Shown one piece after another: positions 45,051-57,197 of a stretch of DNA of 64,000 nt. The position numbers were made by a program, and so were the translations under genes. Position 1 is the first letter of the stretch. Each line of letters opens with the position of its first letter. The stretch covers positions 11,229,502 to 11,293,501 of the forward strand of contig JAYGXS010000002.1 in NCBI GenBank assembly GCA_036362985.1. Direction: 5' to 3'. This DNA comes from Ligula intestinalis. Lineage: Eukaryota; Platyhelminthes; Cestoda; Diphyllobothriidea; Diphyllobothriidae. Below the pieces are notes generated by a model, which made no database searches, was not told where the DNA came from, and worked only from the letters and a program-made list of their open reading frames with translations.

Positions 45051-45889
45051 CCGAACACAGTGAACGACGGCTGAAAATCCCAGAAAACGTCTGAATAGGA
45101 GGCATTGACTATCTGAATCAACCACATCGACCATGGCCGCAGATGTGGGCTGAGATCGCATTGGATCGCCATTCCCTTCACTTCTTACAGAGAGAGGCGT
45201 AGCACTCCTCATCCCTTCCCCAATTTCTACTGTAACCATATGTCTGCCGGCCCCCTTCATACCTTGGCTACCTGTCTGTCCTGTCGCACCAACTGGTCTT
45301 AACTGGCCATTTCATCTTTTCCTTTGTTCATCGAGTCTGACGACGTGCAACTGTTACGTGCTTTTTATTTCGCAAGTTTATCTTGCATAATGTTTACTTA
45401 AATCGCATCTTAACTGCTCGTTTATTAGTGCTCCTAATGAAGCATATAGTCGGCATCTATGGGTAAAATATATGAACATTATCTGTTACCTTAACAGCAT
45501 ATAGAAATTTACAATTTACCTGCCACACGAGACATAGAACTTGCAGATTGAACGTTTTCGAAGCAAATTCAGAAGCGCATCTGGTTTGAAATTATTAGGG
45601 AATGTGAGCATTATTCTTAAAAAAAAACAGAAAAATACCCTCTCCTTGAGCGAAAATTTAAAGAAATCGTGGGTTGCTATCCAAGGCGTAAAAGAAATAA
45701 TATTTTCGCATCATTTCTCCTTTAAAATATATTTGAATTTGTAAGTACACCCCAGTCTTAGAAGAAAAAAACAGAATACTTAACATGTTCAACCTTCGTA
45801 TCTAGATCGAAAATACATTCGCTCGAAAGCCGGCCGTCTATTGATTGCCTATACAAGCGAACATGTGAGTCCATGAAGCAATTGAGAAT
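45051..45889. other. No recognisable feature
   Basis: Minus frames 45181-44882 and 45260-44979 overlap the repeat and look incidental. 45541-45744 (plus) is a Lys-rich chance frame. Confidence 0.35.
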
Positions 45890-46240
45890 AAGACTACTCG
45901 ATCGCTGGGATAATATCTTTATTCGCCTGACGTTTCAAGATCCGTTGTGGATTCGTCATCAGAGACATAGTCAGAGAGCAGTAGCAAGTACAGGTAGTGT
46001 GTGCATAGGAGTTTGCCACAAAAGGTAAACGTGTAAAAATCGATAACTGCCACAAGTGAGCGTTGATTTGCCACGTCAGCAATGACCATCTGGCCCTGCG
46101 GTATTGGCATTGGATGATGAGTCATGGTTCACGGGCCCCAAACCTATCAACAAGGGCAACGATTTGCCCAATACCTATTCGGTGCTGAGACTCAGTTTGG
46201 CCACACCAAGTCGCCGCTCGGGGAACAGGCAGGCCACCGC
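45890..46240 (+). mobile_element. PLE family 2 fragment with inverted 3' end
   Basis: Left part (45895-46080) is an inverted 3' end with a canonical hammerhead core. 46112-46200 encodes the nuclease C-terminus DDESWFTGPKPINKGNDLP on the plus strand. The right 3' end is not present. The same inverted-end-first layout is seen in family 1 copies. Confidence 0.75.
45922..45968 (-). ncRNA. Hammerhead ribozyme motif in PLE family 2 end
   Basis: Minus strand: GTCT, CTGATGA (45962-45956, canonical), stem II CGAATCC-ACAAC-GGATCTTG, GAAAC (45936-45932), GTC, AGGC. GTCT pairs with AGGC (one wobble) as stem I. The cleavage triplet is GTC. Stem III is essentially absent, as reported for PLE hammerheads. 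Confidence 0.7.
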
Positions 46241-47984
46241 ATCTATCGTCTTCTTCTCAGTCTTTTGTTTCTGGATTATGCTTCTAGATATTAAACATTA
46301 CTATCCTAGTCAAGTAAGCAAGGAAAACGCTTTTTAAAATGGTGCTTAACGTTGCAAGAGATCGGTGAGTGGCCGTAGATTTGCTAAACTCTCAGCAAAT
46401 ACTCAGCCTTCCAATGCACACAAGTTAACTCTCTTTCTTACTGAGGATCGGGGTTAAGAAGAGTGCCAACTGATCATTAGTCGGATTGAAAATTATCCTT
46501 TTTAATGTTAACAAGGAGCAACCTTGTTGACATGCTTTGGGTTGAGGGGCCAGACCACGTAATTGGGACACGGTGCATGTAGAATGGGAGCTATGACTTA
46601 AGTGCCAACTAAATATACCTCACAGTAAACGCTCTTTGGCGCTCGCAGTAGCCCAGCCATTGTAGGCTGACGATGGTAAAGCCTACAGTGAAAATATTTC
46701 GAGAGTATTAATTGTGTAGGAAATTTTCACCAGAACAAAAGAGGTCCTCCAGGTTCCTAAACACCGTCCGCCAGAGTTGGCTGACAAGGCTCCTGTCAGG
46801 ATCAAACACTCTATCATCCTCCAGCCGTTCCAGACAGTTTTTTTATGTCAAAAGTTTATGCAGCACATGCATTTGCGGCAACTCATAAGAGCAAAATAAA
46901 ACCTTAAAACTTAATTTAAGATATTCGTTGGTTTGGATTATCTACTAGCTTGTAGTTAATACCTATTGAGAGAGCTGTTTTCTGATAGCAGGATGCACAA
47001 ATACAATGTTTGACCATTTTTAGTGAACTTAGCAAGTGGTTAATTTTACTCAAAGCAAACAAGCAAAAACTAAGCCGTACCTAAAATAATTCATTGCTAG
47101 CATACGATTGTAGGAAAGAGAGAAATATGTTCAATTCTGCTATTTGCGAAATTGCTTTCTGGATAATGTTTCTTTCATGTTCAATCCAGCATCGCCTTCT
47201 TATATGCTAGGAAAATTAAAATTAAATTACTTCCACCAAGTGAAGTAAGGCGGGCGTTTTTAAATTAACTATAATAAAAAACAACTACTTATAAACAGTT
47301 CACGATAGTGCGTTTAACCAAAATCAAGATTACATATTGTTTAGGTGTGTAAGATGAACTGAAGAAACCTATGGGCAGATGAAAGCGACCGGAGAAATGC
47401 AAGCAAACACATGTGCTTCATGTGGTTTCTCAATGTTGTATGTGGCGGGAGATCAGATGAGTCAAAAAAGAACACAAAGAAAAAATGTTAAAATTCAAGT
47501 CAGCGATGATCGATATTGCACATATGACCGGTTTTTGACTAGAGTGGGCAGGTAGAATTCGAAAAGTGTTCAGCGTCCCTTCACGTGTCTGTACGCGCTC
47601 CCGAACTGTCCAACTCACAGGATTGACGGTGAAGGATGCGGAGAACCGAAGCAGTTATTTACAGGGGCCAATTTGAGAGGACGAATGTTTCTTCAGCCTG
47701 CAATCGGTCGAATTTGAAGGAGAAGAGGAAAGAGTTGTGGTTGCGGTGGAAACTTTAGAAAAATGGGCTCGCGGAAGACAGGGTCGAGTTACCGTGGACG
47801 CTCGCCAACTAGCACAGCAGAAGCACGCAAGAGTCAAGCAATCATTTTTGGGATGAGACGTCCTCAGCTTGATTTTCTCTTGGACAGGCAGATTATGGAG
47901 ATAATTAAAAGAGTTCGAAGGAAATTTTACGGGCTGGGGGGAAGGGAGGCGAAGGTAAAATAAAGTCATGATAAAGCGGGGGAT
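46241..47984. other. 3' flank of syndecan gene, nothing else identified
   Basis: Includes whatever 3' UTR the minus-strand syndecan gene has. No clear minus-strand AATAAA was located close to the stop codon. Frames at 47655-47969 (minus) and 47763-47963 (plus) lie in the presumed UTR and are incidental. Confidence 0.35.
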
Positions 47985-48157
47985 TTAAGCGTAGAATTCC
48001 CGGTCCGGTGCTTGCGTGTAGGAATTTGAAGCAGTGGGACTCTTTTTAGGTTCATCTAGCGAATAAGAGCCTTCGTCCCTTTTACGGAGACGATAAATGC
48101 AGAACAGGATCAACAGGATCAGCAGAAAGACACCTGCTATCGTGCTACCGACGATAC
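47985..48157 (-). CDS. SDC: Syndecan, last coding exon: membrane segment and cytoplasmic tail
   Basis: Minus strand, acceptor TTATTTCAG before 48157, phase 1 entry (two bases complete a Gly codon), stop TAA at 47987-47985; 173 nt. Order: GIVGSTIAGVFLLILLILFC transmembrane helix with the small-residue GxxxAG face that dimerises syndecans; IYRLRKRDEGSY, the C1 region (vertebrate RMRKKDEGSY); variable region with SLDEPKKSP; C-terminal EFYA, the C2 ligand for PDZ proteins such as syntenin. Syndecans are cell-surface heparan-sulphate proteoglycans linking matrix and growth factors to the cytoskeleton. The match to both conserved blocks makes the identity secure. Confidence 0.95.
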
Positions 48158-48539
48158 CTGAAATAATAAGGGGTTGAAAGCGTTTGGAGTAAAGTGATTT
48201 GCAAAAGTTAATAATAAGCTAACTAGCCGAACGTCTGAATCGCCTAGCGAGTCAGAACGGATTGTACTTTGCATTATTTTCAATTGTTCCGGCAAAAGGA
48301 AATAAAAAAATTCCAAGAAAATCTAATGAAGTTCATAGGCACTTCAAAACAAGAATAACTGTGAAAAAGGTCAATTATTAATTTTAAGCTCAGTCAAGGT
48401 ATTATCAAAAAGTCGACGTCTTAATGGCCTGTACTAGAGGTACAGTGTTCTCTTGATATTTTAGTTGCCTTTGATTTAAAAAGAAAAATCAATCGACGTT
48501 TAGTAATGCACAGTAATGAACTGAGAAATTTTCCGAATG

Positions 48540-48870
48540 AACAAAAGGGTTCGCGCTCCAGGTATTTGCATAGACAAGGAAGAAGACGTTTCGAGCACCG
48601 GATTAATTGGTTTATATTTCTGAGCTTTCGTACTCTTACAGAAGTCCATTTTCAGAGATGAGAAGTAGCAGCCAAAAGGAGGGTAATTATAGTGGGCATA
48701 GGCTAATCAGCTGTCAGGTTTCATCAGGTCGTTAGGGTGTAAGAAACATCAACCAAAATGGATGGAGGGGGGGGCAACCATATTGATGTACGCTAATTAG
48801 CTGTCAGTGCAGCCGGGGGTCATGAACAGCAATTATTGTGGCGCCTTGTTCCCTGGTAGAGGGCCCTGAT
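48540..48870 (-). mobile_element. PLE family 3 terminal fragment
   Basis: Collinear with 11960-12300: GGTTCGCGCTCCAGGTAT, GGAGGGTAATTATAGTGGGC, GGGGTCATGA.CAGCAATTA. On the minus strand CTGAAAATGGACTTCTGTAA, then GAAAG and CTC forms a hammerhead-like arrangement with the box mutated (CTGAAAA for CTGAAGA). No coding part. Confidence 0.7.
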
Positions 48871-49479
48871 AACCCTGATAAATGTTTAACAATAGTAGCT
48901 AAGTGGAAACTAAGTTGACGATGAAAGTTTCCTTTATCACAAACAATGAACGGCCAACCATTTCTGGAGTTTTGATAAAAAGATAACGCAAAGAATGCCG
49001 TCTTCCTTTGTCATTAGTACATTGCACACCCACGGAAAACTCCCAAGCGTGGTACCAAATTACGTTAACAACCAAAACAATGAGAATGAGTATTTATCTA
49101 AACGGCATAATTATAATTTTTTAAGCAGACCAGGAAAGTCGGGTTCCGCTTTAGCCTAGCTGCTGGCTTCCTGGCGCGTCCATAGGCGGCGAATTGTACC
49201 ACGGCCTTCAGCAAAGGCTAGCTGCGAAATATGCAGGCCCCCGGGTCTGATAAAAAGGCATTCGCAAACACAGCGGCGACAGTTTTTCCAGGGCTGGCGC
49301 GCCGAGTGCCCTATAAAATGTCCCAAGTCCCAATGACGGCACTGTGATATGGCAAGCGTGAACCGCCAGTAAATAGGTTTGCTTGTGACCGCCACTTTGT
49401 GTTGAGGTTCTTGAGTCAAAATACTGGACGCGACAACCTCGAACAGAGAATCCCAGCCTGTATTCAACATCCCCAAGAA

Positions 49480-49730
49480 ACCTCATGAATATAAATGCTA
49501 ACTTTAGCGTTCGACCATTGATTTCAATGAAGTCCACCAAGTGCACCAACCGCTTGGTACAGAAGGTGACAGTCTCAGGCGTTAGCTTTAAATTGATGGA
49601 GGACGTAGTTAGCGGTTCGGACTATTAACCTTTTCCCGGAGACTCGAAGACTAAACGGGGTCTGGCGTAGGCTGCTTTCTCCAACACAAGCCGAAAAACC
49701 GCTTAACTTAGTATAAAGTGATAGTAGCCT
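49480..49730 (-). repeat. Unidentified transposon coding fragment, copy 2
   Basis: Minus strand frame VDFIEINGRTLKLAF and upstream sequence match 44690-45050. The minus frame 49549-49208 (113 codons) starts in this block and extends past it. No family recognised. Confidence 0.5.
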
Positions 49731-52154
49731 TTTGCGCTGGTACTACTGTACTATCTATCCGAATCTCGCCCTTAGTAGGCGTGAAGATAGTCCTAAGGAA
49801 ATAGCAGAAGGTGTTTCCTAACAGTTAAACGTGACATGCGTTTGTTGTTGGTGCCTATCTTGGCAGCCAAACTTTCGCGTTATCGTGCCACTTCTCTCTG
49901 TGAAATAATCCTCTTCTACCTCCCGAGCCATCCTCCCTAACGGCTGCTTGCACTTGCTCTAATGGATCGTTTGGCCGAAAGTTGGGGAATGGATCGGGCG
50001 CAAGAGAGAGAGAGCACGTCGAAAACTATCGAATTTGCTGGCACTATTTAGTCTGCGCGTATGACGTAGGTCTTCACAGCGAGGGTGTTTGCTGCAAAGT
50101 CCATGCTATTACGCTAGCTAGTTATCTATCCCTCTCTTTTTTGTAGGAGCCATGAAAAAGGCATGGCAATTTACGGGTTAATGGGTCCAGACATGCGTGT
50201 CTGTTGCAAAAAGGTGGCGGCCGTTTCGAGAACTGTAGTTAATGTTTCATGTCCGTGAAATAAAAGGAATCGACTGCGCATTGAGCTAATTACTCCGCTC
50301 ACAAATGCCGTCGTAAAATAAAGAGTGTCGTTCTGTGGATTAGGAATAAATCTGCATTCTACTTGGCTACTTCCTCGAGCGAAGCAAAATTTCCTTTTTA
50401 TACTTCATATTCAGATACTGACCAGTTTAGAAGTTTATAGAAATTTTCAAAAATTTGCTGGTTTTTCTACTCTATTTTCCAGTGAATCAAAAAGCACTTG
50501 TTGAATGTAACTTTTATATTATAATATAGAACAAAAACGTACTGCTTTTAAAAAAAATATATTAGGCATTATGTTTAGTTAACCAAATGCAAAAAACATA
50601 AGGATAAAACTTTCGACCGTATTTAAAACAAAGCTTTCTAAGGGTTGCACAATTCATATGAAGAACGAAAGCAAACAAAAAGCGAAGCGTATTTTTATGA
50701 CATATAACTTGTTTTTGAAAACACAAATTATTATCTCAAGATGGATATGGTAACTTATAAAACTTAAATGGAAAGTAGTGAAAAAAGCACATTTATTTCT
50801 AAAATATTTCGAAATTTATGTGACAACCCAAATGAATCGATGCTGGAAAATTCTATTGGAAAATTGTCAATATGCATTGACGGGACTGCTAACGTGGCTT
50901 CATTGCAGCCCTGAATATTCATATGCGATCGCAAATATAATGCTGATTTAGATAAAATCGAATATTTCAGAACACAATTTTGGTGAGCGAACGCTTTCAG
51001 TAAATTCTCATCAGGTCATACCGTTACAGTATAGATGAAAGCAATTCCCTTTTGAATATCGAAATTAAACCTCAAATTTCTGTTCAGCGTGGAAAAGGGA
51101 AGTATAGTGACAAGATAAATTATAGCGTTTCCACAAGTTCTGGCGGTCTTATGCAATTCTACTTTTTGGAAAGCCTTCAAATTATTTTGTCCTAAAAACT
51201 CTCTTTTAATGTTAATGTCTTTATGATATTGACAGTTAATAGGCTTATCAGATGGGGCAAAACAATGCAGCTGAGCGTTAACTGAAATCCTGTTTTGCTA
51301 CAGACAGCTTTTGTTGTAGACAACGAGGGACACACATGCTTTTTGGGGATACATTTATATCTTCCTCCAACAGAACAAAGCACATTCTACCAAGCAAGTC
51401 AGCTTCTAGGAAGCCCGGGAAAAGAACCCGTCTGCGCTTTTGCAAACGCCTCTTGAGTGTAAGACTTGCGGACACATACTTGAAAGATTTTACCAACGGA
51501 CAGATTTTGTCCGTTAACTTGTTCATTTAAAGTCAATTTCCGCGTTTGTTCAAAGTGATGCTTCAAATTGATTAATACCCAAAAAAGAGAGCGATTAGTT
51601 TTGTTATTGTGAATGAAACTGGCGTCACGTTTGGAGTAGTCGCAAAAGGCAGACTGCAAATGTGACCGCATCCTTCGAGAGCTGAGAAGGCCATCATAAA
51701 ATATTCTCCTTGGAAGGTTTCGCTGGCTAGACTGAAGATATTAACAGATCGTATATAAAAATAAGCTGAATAGTCAGGAGAAGTGGCTGTCCAAACCTAT
51801 GGAACGGGTTATAGAACAAGCAAAATCTGCTCAATAGATATACAACATGCAGAAATTGTCAGCCTCAAGGAAACTGCACTCAAGCGTGTATAATCAGCTC
51901 AGTTAATTGAAGAAGGTTAAGGAACAGTCAGCTCCAAAAAAGCTCGTTTTCATATCCGTGCACTTTAAGGGTGAAAACACCTTGAACACAATCAAAAGAC
52001 GCTTCCGTAACACCATTGAAAAGATCAACTTTGCCTCACTTGCTTACGTTACGAATTAGACTAATCAACCCAATTTAATGTTTGACCCTTTCTGACCGGT
52101 TTCTATGACCTCTTATGTATGAATTCAATTTTTGTATTCTCTAATTTGTTACTT

Positions 52155-52490
52155 ACATTATGCAGCGAGAGGATGCAGCCGTATAAATCCTAAGCCATTG
52201 TAAAAACTGTCAACCTATTGCTTCTAAAATCCACATGAGTAACAGCGAGACCATAGCTAGCATTTCTTCCAATAGTCAACAAATTAACATAGTATTTTTC
52301 TGTGGTAAAGAGAAAACAGAACAGAAAAATGTTGGGACGGTAAAACAAAGGTTTGCTAGAAAACGTTATTACAGCCTTTGAGGGCATCAAATCACAAAAA
52401 ATTTTCAAATCGGAATTTCAAATCAATAAAACGTCGTTATCTAAAAAATAACCTGCCTTTTGGCGTCTTGTCTCATTCGATTTACAAAAT
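52155..52490. repeat. Intronic direct repeat, copy 1
   Basis: GGATGCAGCCGTATAAATCC, AAACGTTATTACAGCCTTTG and ATAAAACGTC with AAATAACCTGC recur in the same order at 53368-53700, offset about 1.2 kb. Non-coding. Confidence 0.7.
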
Positions 52491-53367
52491 TAATGATCCC
52501 CATTAATTCTGCTGTATACGCAATCATCAAATCATAACTTTAAATTTGCAGACAGTAAGATGGCGAATGGTAAACAAGCCAACAATTTACTACAGCCTAG
52601 TTTTCATATGGAAACTAAGCCCATCCAATTATCGACTGGACCTCGACATGCCCCGCCATATCTAGACCCGCAGTACTAATCGTTAAGTGGCTAAAATCCA
52701 TCATAACTGTCGCTGGTTTTGTGGCTGCTACCTTACCTGACAATTGACTCTTGCATAAGTTCAAAAGTTTGAGAAAAATAAGCGACCGTACGGTCTTCTT
52801 TCTCCTTACTTTTAGATCTTGAACAAAAAGGAAGTGTTCTTTTAATATAATCTGATAGTCGCGCAGCAACCGACCTTGCAACAAATTATAAACGATGAGA
52901 AATCAGAGAAAGTTACAGTCGTGTCAGCAACGCTGACAGCCGAAGTAATGAAAATAACTTAGATTTTGCGATATCAGACATAGTGGTCACGTGACAAGTT
53001 AACAGGTTACATGCAGTGCATGTGAACGTCGGTCGGATTTGCTTCCTCGCGCATCTTCAAGCAGCCACTTGGATGTCTGCTACAACCTCGTTAAATAAAC
53101 CTGATACTTACTTTTTGCTTCTGGCGTAGAGGGAAAGAAGAGAAAAAGCCACTTTTGGTAGAATAAACTAAGAACCAACTGTCTGTAATATTTCCTTTTT
53201 GCCGTGGTTAAGTCAAGTTACTGCTTACGACGTGTTACCGCCTTTTTCAATTTTTCTGAAAACATCTCCTCAATGTTCTATTTCACGTGAAAGGCCTCAC
53301 TTTCCTCTTTTTATTGGAATTTTCCTCACAACATACATTCACTTTTGGGCTCTGTACTAAGACTGTG

Positions 53368-53700
53368 AATGCAGCATAGCAGAATGGCCATATAAATACT
53401 AAGCTATTATGAAAACGGCAAACCTTCTGTTTCAAAATTCCACAAAAATAGCAACTATGTGGTACCTACCAATTCTTACAATAGTCTCCAAATTAACAAA
53501 GCATTTTATGCGGTAAAGGTAATACAAAAAAATGTTAGGAAATTAAAACAAAGATTGCTAGAAGACGTTATTACTGGCTTTGAGGGCAGCAAGTTATACT
53601 AACGTTTAAATTGCAATTGTTTGAATCGATAAAACGTCTTGTTTGCTGAAAATAACCTGCTTTTTTGCTCCTTTTCTAATTTGCTTTACGTGGACAAAAA
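53368..53700. repeat. Intronic direct repeat, copy 2
   Basis: Direct copy of 52155-52490, about three quarters identical by eye (GGCCATATAAATACTAAGC, GACGTTATTACTGGCTTTGA). Confidence 0.7.
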
Positions 53701-54778
53701 ATTACTTTCCACATGCGGCATGTCCCGTGTGGTTAGACTTTCTCAAACAGCGATACATGCAAGTGCGCAAACTTAGTTTGGAACATCACAGATAGCCTAG
53801 ATTTGAGTTCAAATGTGGATATATTTTGATGAATAAAATAATTTAATAGCATATTGTGCATGCAAAAAGGGTACGTTCTGGAACAGGAATAAATCGAATT
53901 AAAAGTATTGTAGTTGTCGACAAATGATTGGCTCAACTTTCATCATAACTTTGCATGAGATTGGTTATATATTCTTTCCTTGGGAGACTGGAGACGTAGT
54001 AAAATAAGGTAGTGGGACAAACGCTAACGAAATTTGAACAAAATAATTGGTAGGCATATAATATAATTTCATAGTTAAAATATCGTAAACAACAAGATGA
54101 ACGTTAAAATTACTCAATGAGAGCGCTTAAATATAAGATTTATTAAAATTAAGATAAGAGGATAGCTTGTTTTTTTAATAAGGCTAATTACTTCTTAAAA
54201 TCCTACATAAGATCGTAAGATAGTCTTTATGATGCCTATACTATAGCTCCGTATTTGGGTGTATATGAAGGCCATAGAAAGCATCAAACGTTCAAGAAAA
54301 TTCAGGTAAGGGGAAAATTTGAAAAGTCAAGCTGAGAATCTAGAAGTCCGATAAATAAGGGGCGAAAGAACAAACACTTCAAAATAACTGAGAGACATTA
54401 CCTGCAAGTCACTTAGCTTTAAAGATTTCAGAAAATTACTTCATTACCAACGTCAGGTCCTGGGTTTTGAAGATGTTTTTACTAGCGCTTTGCGCAAAAT
54501 GTATACAAAAAGTGACCAGCATTTTACAAGAATATATGGATAGGATGGCTGGGTCCTAAAAATGCCTTTTGTAAATTCGTATGGAAATGTGTGTTTCTGC
54601 TAAAGTGTAATATAATCATTGACTTAATAATCCCTCTCAAAAAGGTCTTACGAAACGTATTCTAAATCTGAGTAACATACAGTGAAATCAATTCAAAACT
54701 TTGAAAATAATAATAATTTTTTTTAGGTCGTTTCGTTTTTCTTTCCTCACTTAAAGCGATGTGAAACTCAGATTACAT

Positions 54779-55038
54779 GTAGATAGAGAAGTAGAAAGCG
54801 TTGCGATAGGCAGAAACATACTTTTGCTTGTTTGAGCTTTCGGGCTCCCGGCATCTCCGGAATGATGGCACTATCGGTTGAGTGTTCCCTCCCCCCCTTT
54901 ACCCCTCCACCCATCACTGTCGCTTGTCTTTCGTGTACGCCTTTTATCTCTGACGATGAATTCTAGAAGGAGCCCGAAAGTTCAGACAAGTAAAAGTATG
55001 ATTCCGGTGATCGCAACGCCTTTTACTTCTCTATCTAC
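54779..55038 (+). mobile_element. Foldback from the end of a further PLE-like family
   Basis: Arms 54779-54847 and 54970-55038 are inverted (GTAGATAGAGAAGTAGAAAG against CTTTTACTTCTCTATCTAC with small indels). The right part carries CTGACGA (54950-54956), GAAAG, TTC, and stem I CTTTTA-TCT/AGA-TAAAAG across an internal loop, a hammerhead-like end. Stem II is poor. No coding part. Confidence 0.7.
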
Positions 55039-55747
55039 CCACTTACTTGGGATGCAAACATTTGCCTCCAATCGGATTACATGGCCAAACGATTGGCGCT
55101 GGCGATTTGGGTAATGAGGAAGCAGTTCGCGAGACAGGGCAGCGAATTTATTCACGAGTTATTAATGGATCTTAGGCTGTTAAATGTCATACAACTGCAC
55201 CCTAAAGGGTTTGCTCCAGTGTGTGTGATTCATCCTAGACCAGCAGCAACGAACAAATAGGTGGCAAGCTGTCCATCTTGGCGTTGTTAACAGAACGGTT
55301 GCTGCTCCGAAATAACACCTTAGGGACAAAAAAACTTACCTTGGAGAGGCTAACTAGGAAATGCGCAAAAAATGATCTCAGTAAAGCAAGGGAGCCAAAT
55401 CAAAGTGCGCTTGTTAATGTAACCAGGAAGACCAGAAAATTCTTCTTAAAAGCAAAGACAAAGATGCAAGAGGCAAATTACAGGCTAAAACTTTGAATCA
55501 CGAAATTGACTTTGTAGTGGACTTCCAAACGCGAAATTAAAAGTGAATTGGGAAGCATTCACACCGAGAAATGGGAAAATTAACCCCTTTAAAACTCGAG
55601 GAAGTAAGCACGCTATTAACGTTTGCCTTTTTTTCAGATACAGCAACTGCAATTATTTACTAGTTATCGACCTGCTTAAAGAGTTGCCAAAAAAGTAGGA
55701 ACAAGAAATAGGAAAGGTCTTTAAAAAGACTAAAAATGTGATCTTAC

Positions 55748-55957
55748 CAGCAATAACACCCGGTTGAGTCAGGATTTCCGATATGCTTTTACGTCGCCAT
55801 ATATTCTGGGAGGCCAGATCACCAGCAGTTTGGCGAGCAGATATGGGTCTTGATTTGAGTCTATCTAGGGCTTGATCGACTTCCGCTGAATTCGCATCCA
55901 GTTGCATAGGACCTGACGAAGCCTCACCATCCTGTTCTTCTAGCCCCTTGCCCTTCA
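55748..55957 (-). CDS. SDC: Syndecan, penultimate exon: membrane-proximal ectodomain
   Basis: Minus strand 210 nt, acceptor CTACTTCAACATTCAG, donor GTAAGATC, phase 1 at both ends. Reads KGKGLEEQDGEASSGP, an acidic stretch with a Ser-Gly that could carry a glycosaminoglycan, then DANSAEVDQALDRL, and ends ISEILTQPGVIAG. It splices in frame to GIVGSTIAG of the last exon. Ectodomains of syndecans are poorly conserved, so identity rests on the splice fit and position. Confidence 0.85.
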
Positions 55958-56339
55958 CTGAATGTTGAAGTAGAGAATAATTATGAAAATTTTACAAAGC
56001 AGGAATGTAGAATGTTAAACAGACGCTATTTTGTTGACTGAATTTTTCAAGCAAAGGTTGGGTAAGAAAGTAATAGATGTCGCTAAAAAGTATGAGTGGA
56101 AACTTAAAAAGATCATTGATATACTTAAGTTTACTGAGAAAAAAGACGCTTAAGGATCACTTGACAGAGCATACTCATGCCGTTATGCCTTGGGGTTTAA
56201 CCTGGAGTCCTGCTAGCAGTCACACGGTTGCGAATAATATCATGAGTTCAGAGCTTACACATCTTAAAAAATAATTAGGCAGCCCGCGTGGGGCGTGGGG
56301 AAAGAATGCTTTCTGTCCCGTTGTCTATTCCATATGTTC

Positions 56340-56960
56340 AGAAATATTAGTTTCCAAAGAAACGCGATGGGTTTATGAAAGGTAGGCTAGACTGTTTTTA
56401 AGTAAATGACACGAACTATACTCCAAATTACTTGGAAGTCCCAATTTCATCTCTGGTCGGGTCACTGTTCAGCACAATACAAAAAACACGGCTACCTGTT
56501 CCCGTGTCAACAAAAACACTTTTCTAGCTACCGGTGAGAAGCAATATTGGAAACAATGCACGAGAGAGTTCCTCGAACGGATGTAAGGGAATTATTACAT
56601 GCATAATTTCGTTGTTTTCATATACTTTCCTTAAGCCTTCCAGGACCGTTTCGGTCATAAAATGGACGGTACTTAAACCGTCAACTTAAATGTACGCCGC
56701 CTTTTCAGGGCCTTTCTTAGACGTTGACATGTTGGAGACAGAAGGAGAAGTAAGATCAGAGCGTGGTACAAAAGTCGCTTCCGGTTTATTTTATGTTCCC
56801 GTTCAACTGCAAATGCCAGTGACTATCGCCGGTAGACCGAAAAAAAGGGGATAGTGAACAAGTCTGAAGGGCCTACTGTCACGGAATCCACTGCCAGTGT
56901 GAGTCAAATATCTTTTTTTTCATATGATCGGTTGTTCACTACTCCCACCCACCCTCTTCA
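56340..56960. repeat. Direct repeat R2, copy 1
   Basis: ACTATACTCCAAATTACTTG, AGGACCGTTTCGGTCATAAA, GTCGCTTCCGGTT and CAACTGCAAATGCCAGTGAC recur collinearly at 57690-58300, offset about 1.36 kb. Non-coding. Confidence 0.75.
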
Positions 56961-57033
56961 GTGCTGGACAATCGTTGCTGGCTGGTAAAGATTATTTAGG
57001 AGTTGGCTAACAGACGATAAATTCCAGTTTTAT

Positions 57034-57150
57034 AACTTACCATCATAACAGTGTAGGTACTAGATAACAAGCCCAGACACGTGTCTTGCCAGTATTCTGC
57101 CGCTAATTGACACAGCTGCGAGGAATCCGGCTCATCAGTGGGTCCTCTAG
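57034..57150 (-). repeat. MITE-like interior fragment, inverted
   Basis: GTAGGTACTAGATAACAAGC, CACGTGTCTTGCC, TTCTGCCGCTAATTGACACA and TCCGGCTC match the inverse of the interior of the element at 57198-57543, only 50 bases away. Confidence 0.6.
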
Positions 57151-57197
57151 CTGTCTCTGTTTTTTTTTCTGGTTGATATGCTACCGGTTTTGAAAGT

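Larger units (their letters stand above)
48158..55747 (-). other. Syndecan intron, about 7.6 kb
   Basis: Donor GTAAGATC (from 55747 downward) and acceptor TTATTTCAG (ending at 48158) with matching phase 1. It contains a PLE end (48540-48870), the unidentified element fragment (49480-49730), a paired direct repeat (52155/53368) and a foldback (54779-55038). The rest is AT-rich with no supported gene. Confidence 0.85.

Noticed and set aside
45894..46082. Similar short peptides (such as DSRRNPKRQANKTLVP) predicted at several PLE ends
   Set aside because: They are translations of the conserved non-coding 3' end and hammerhead-like region, not proteins.
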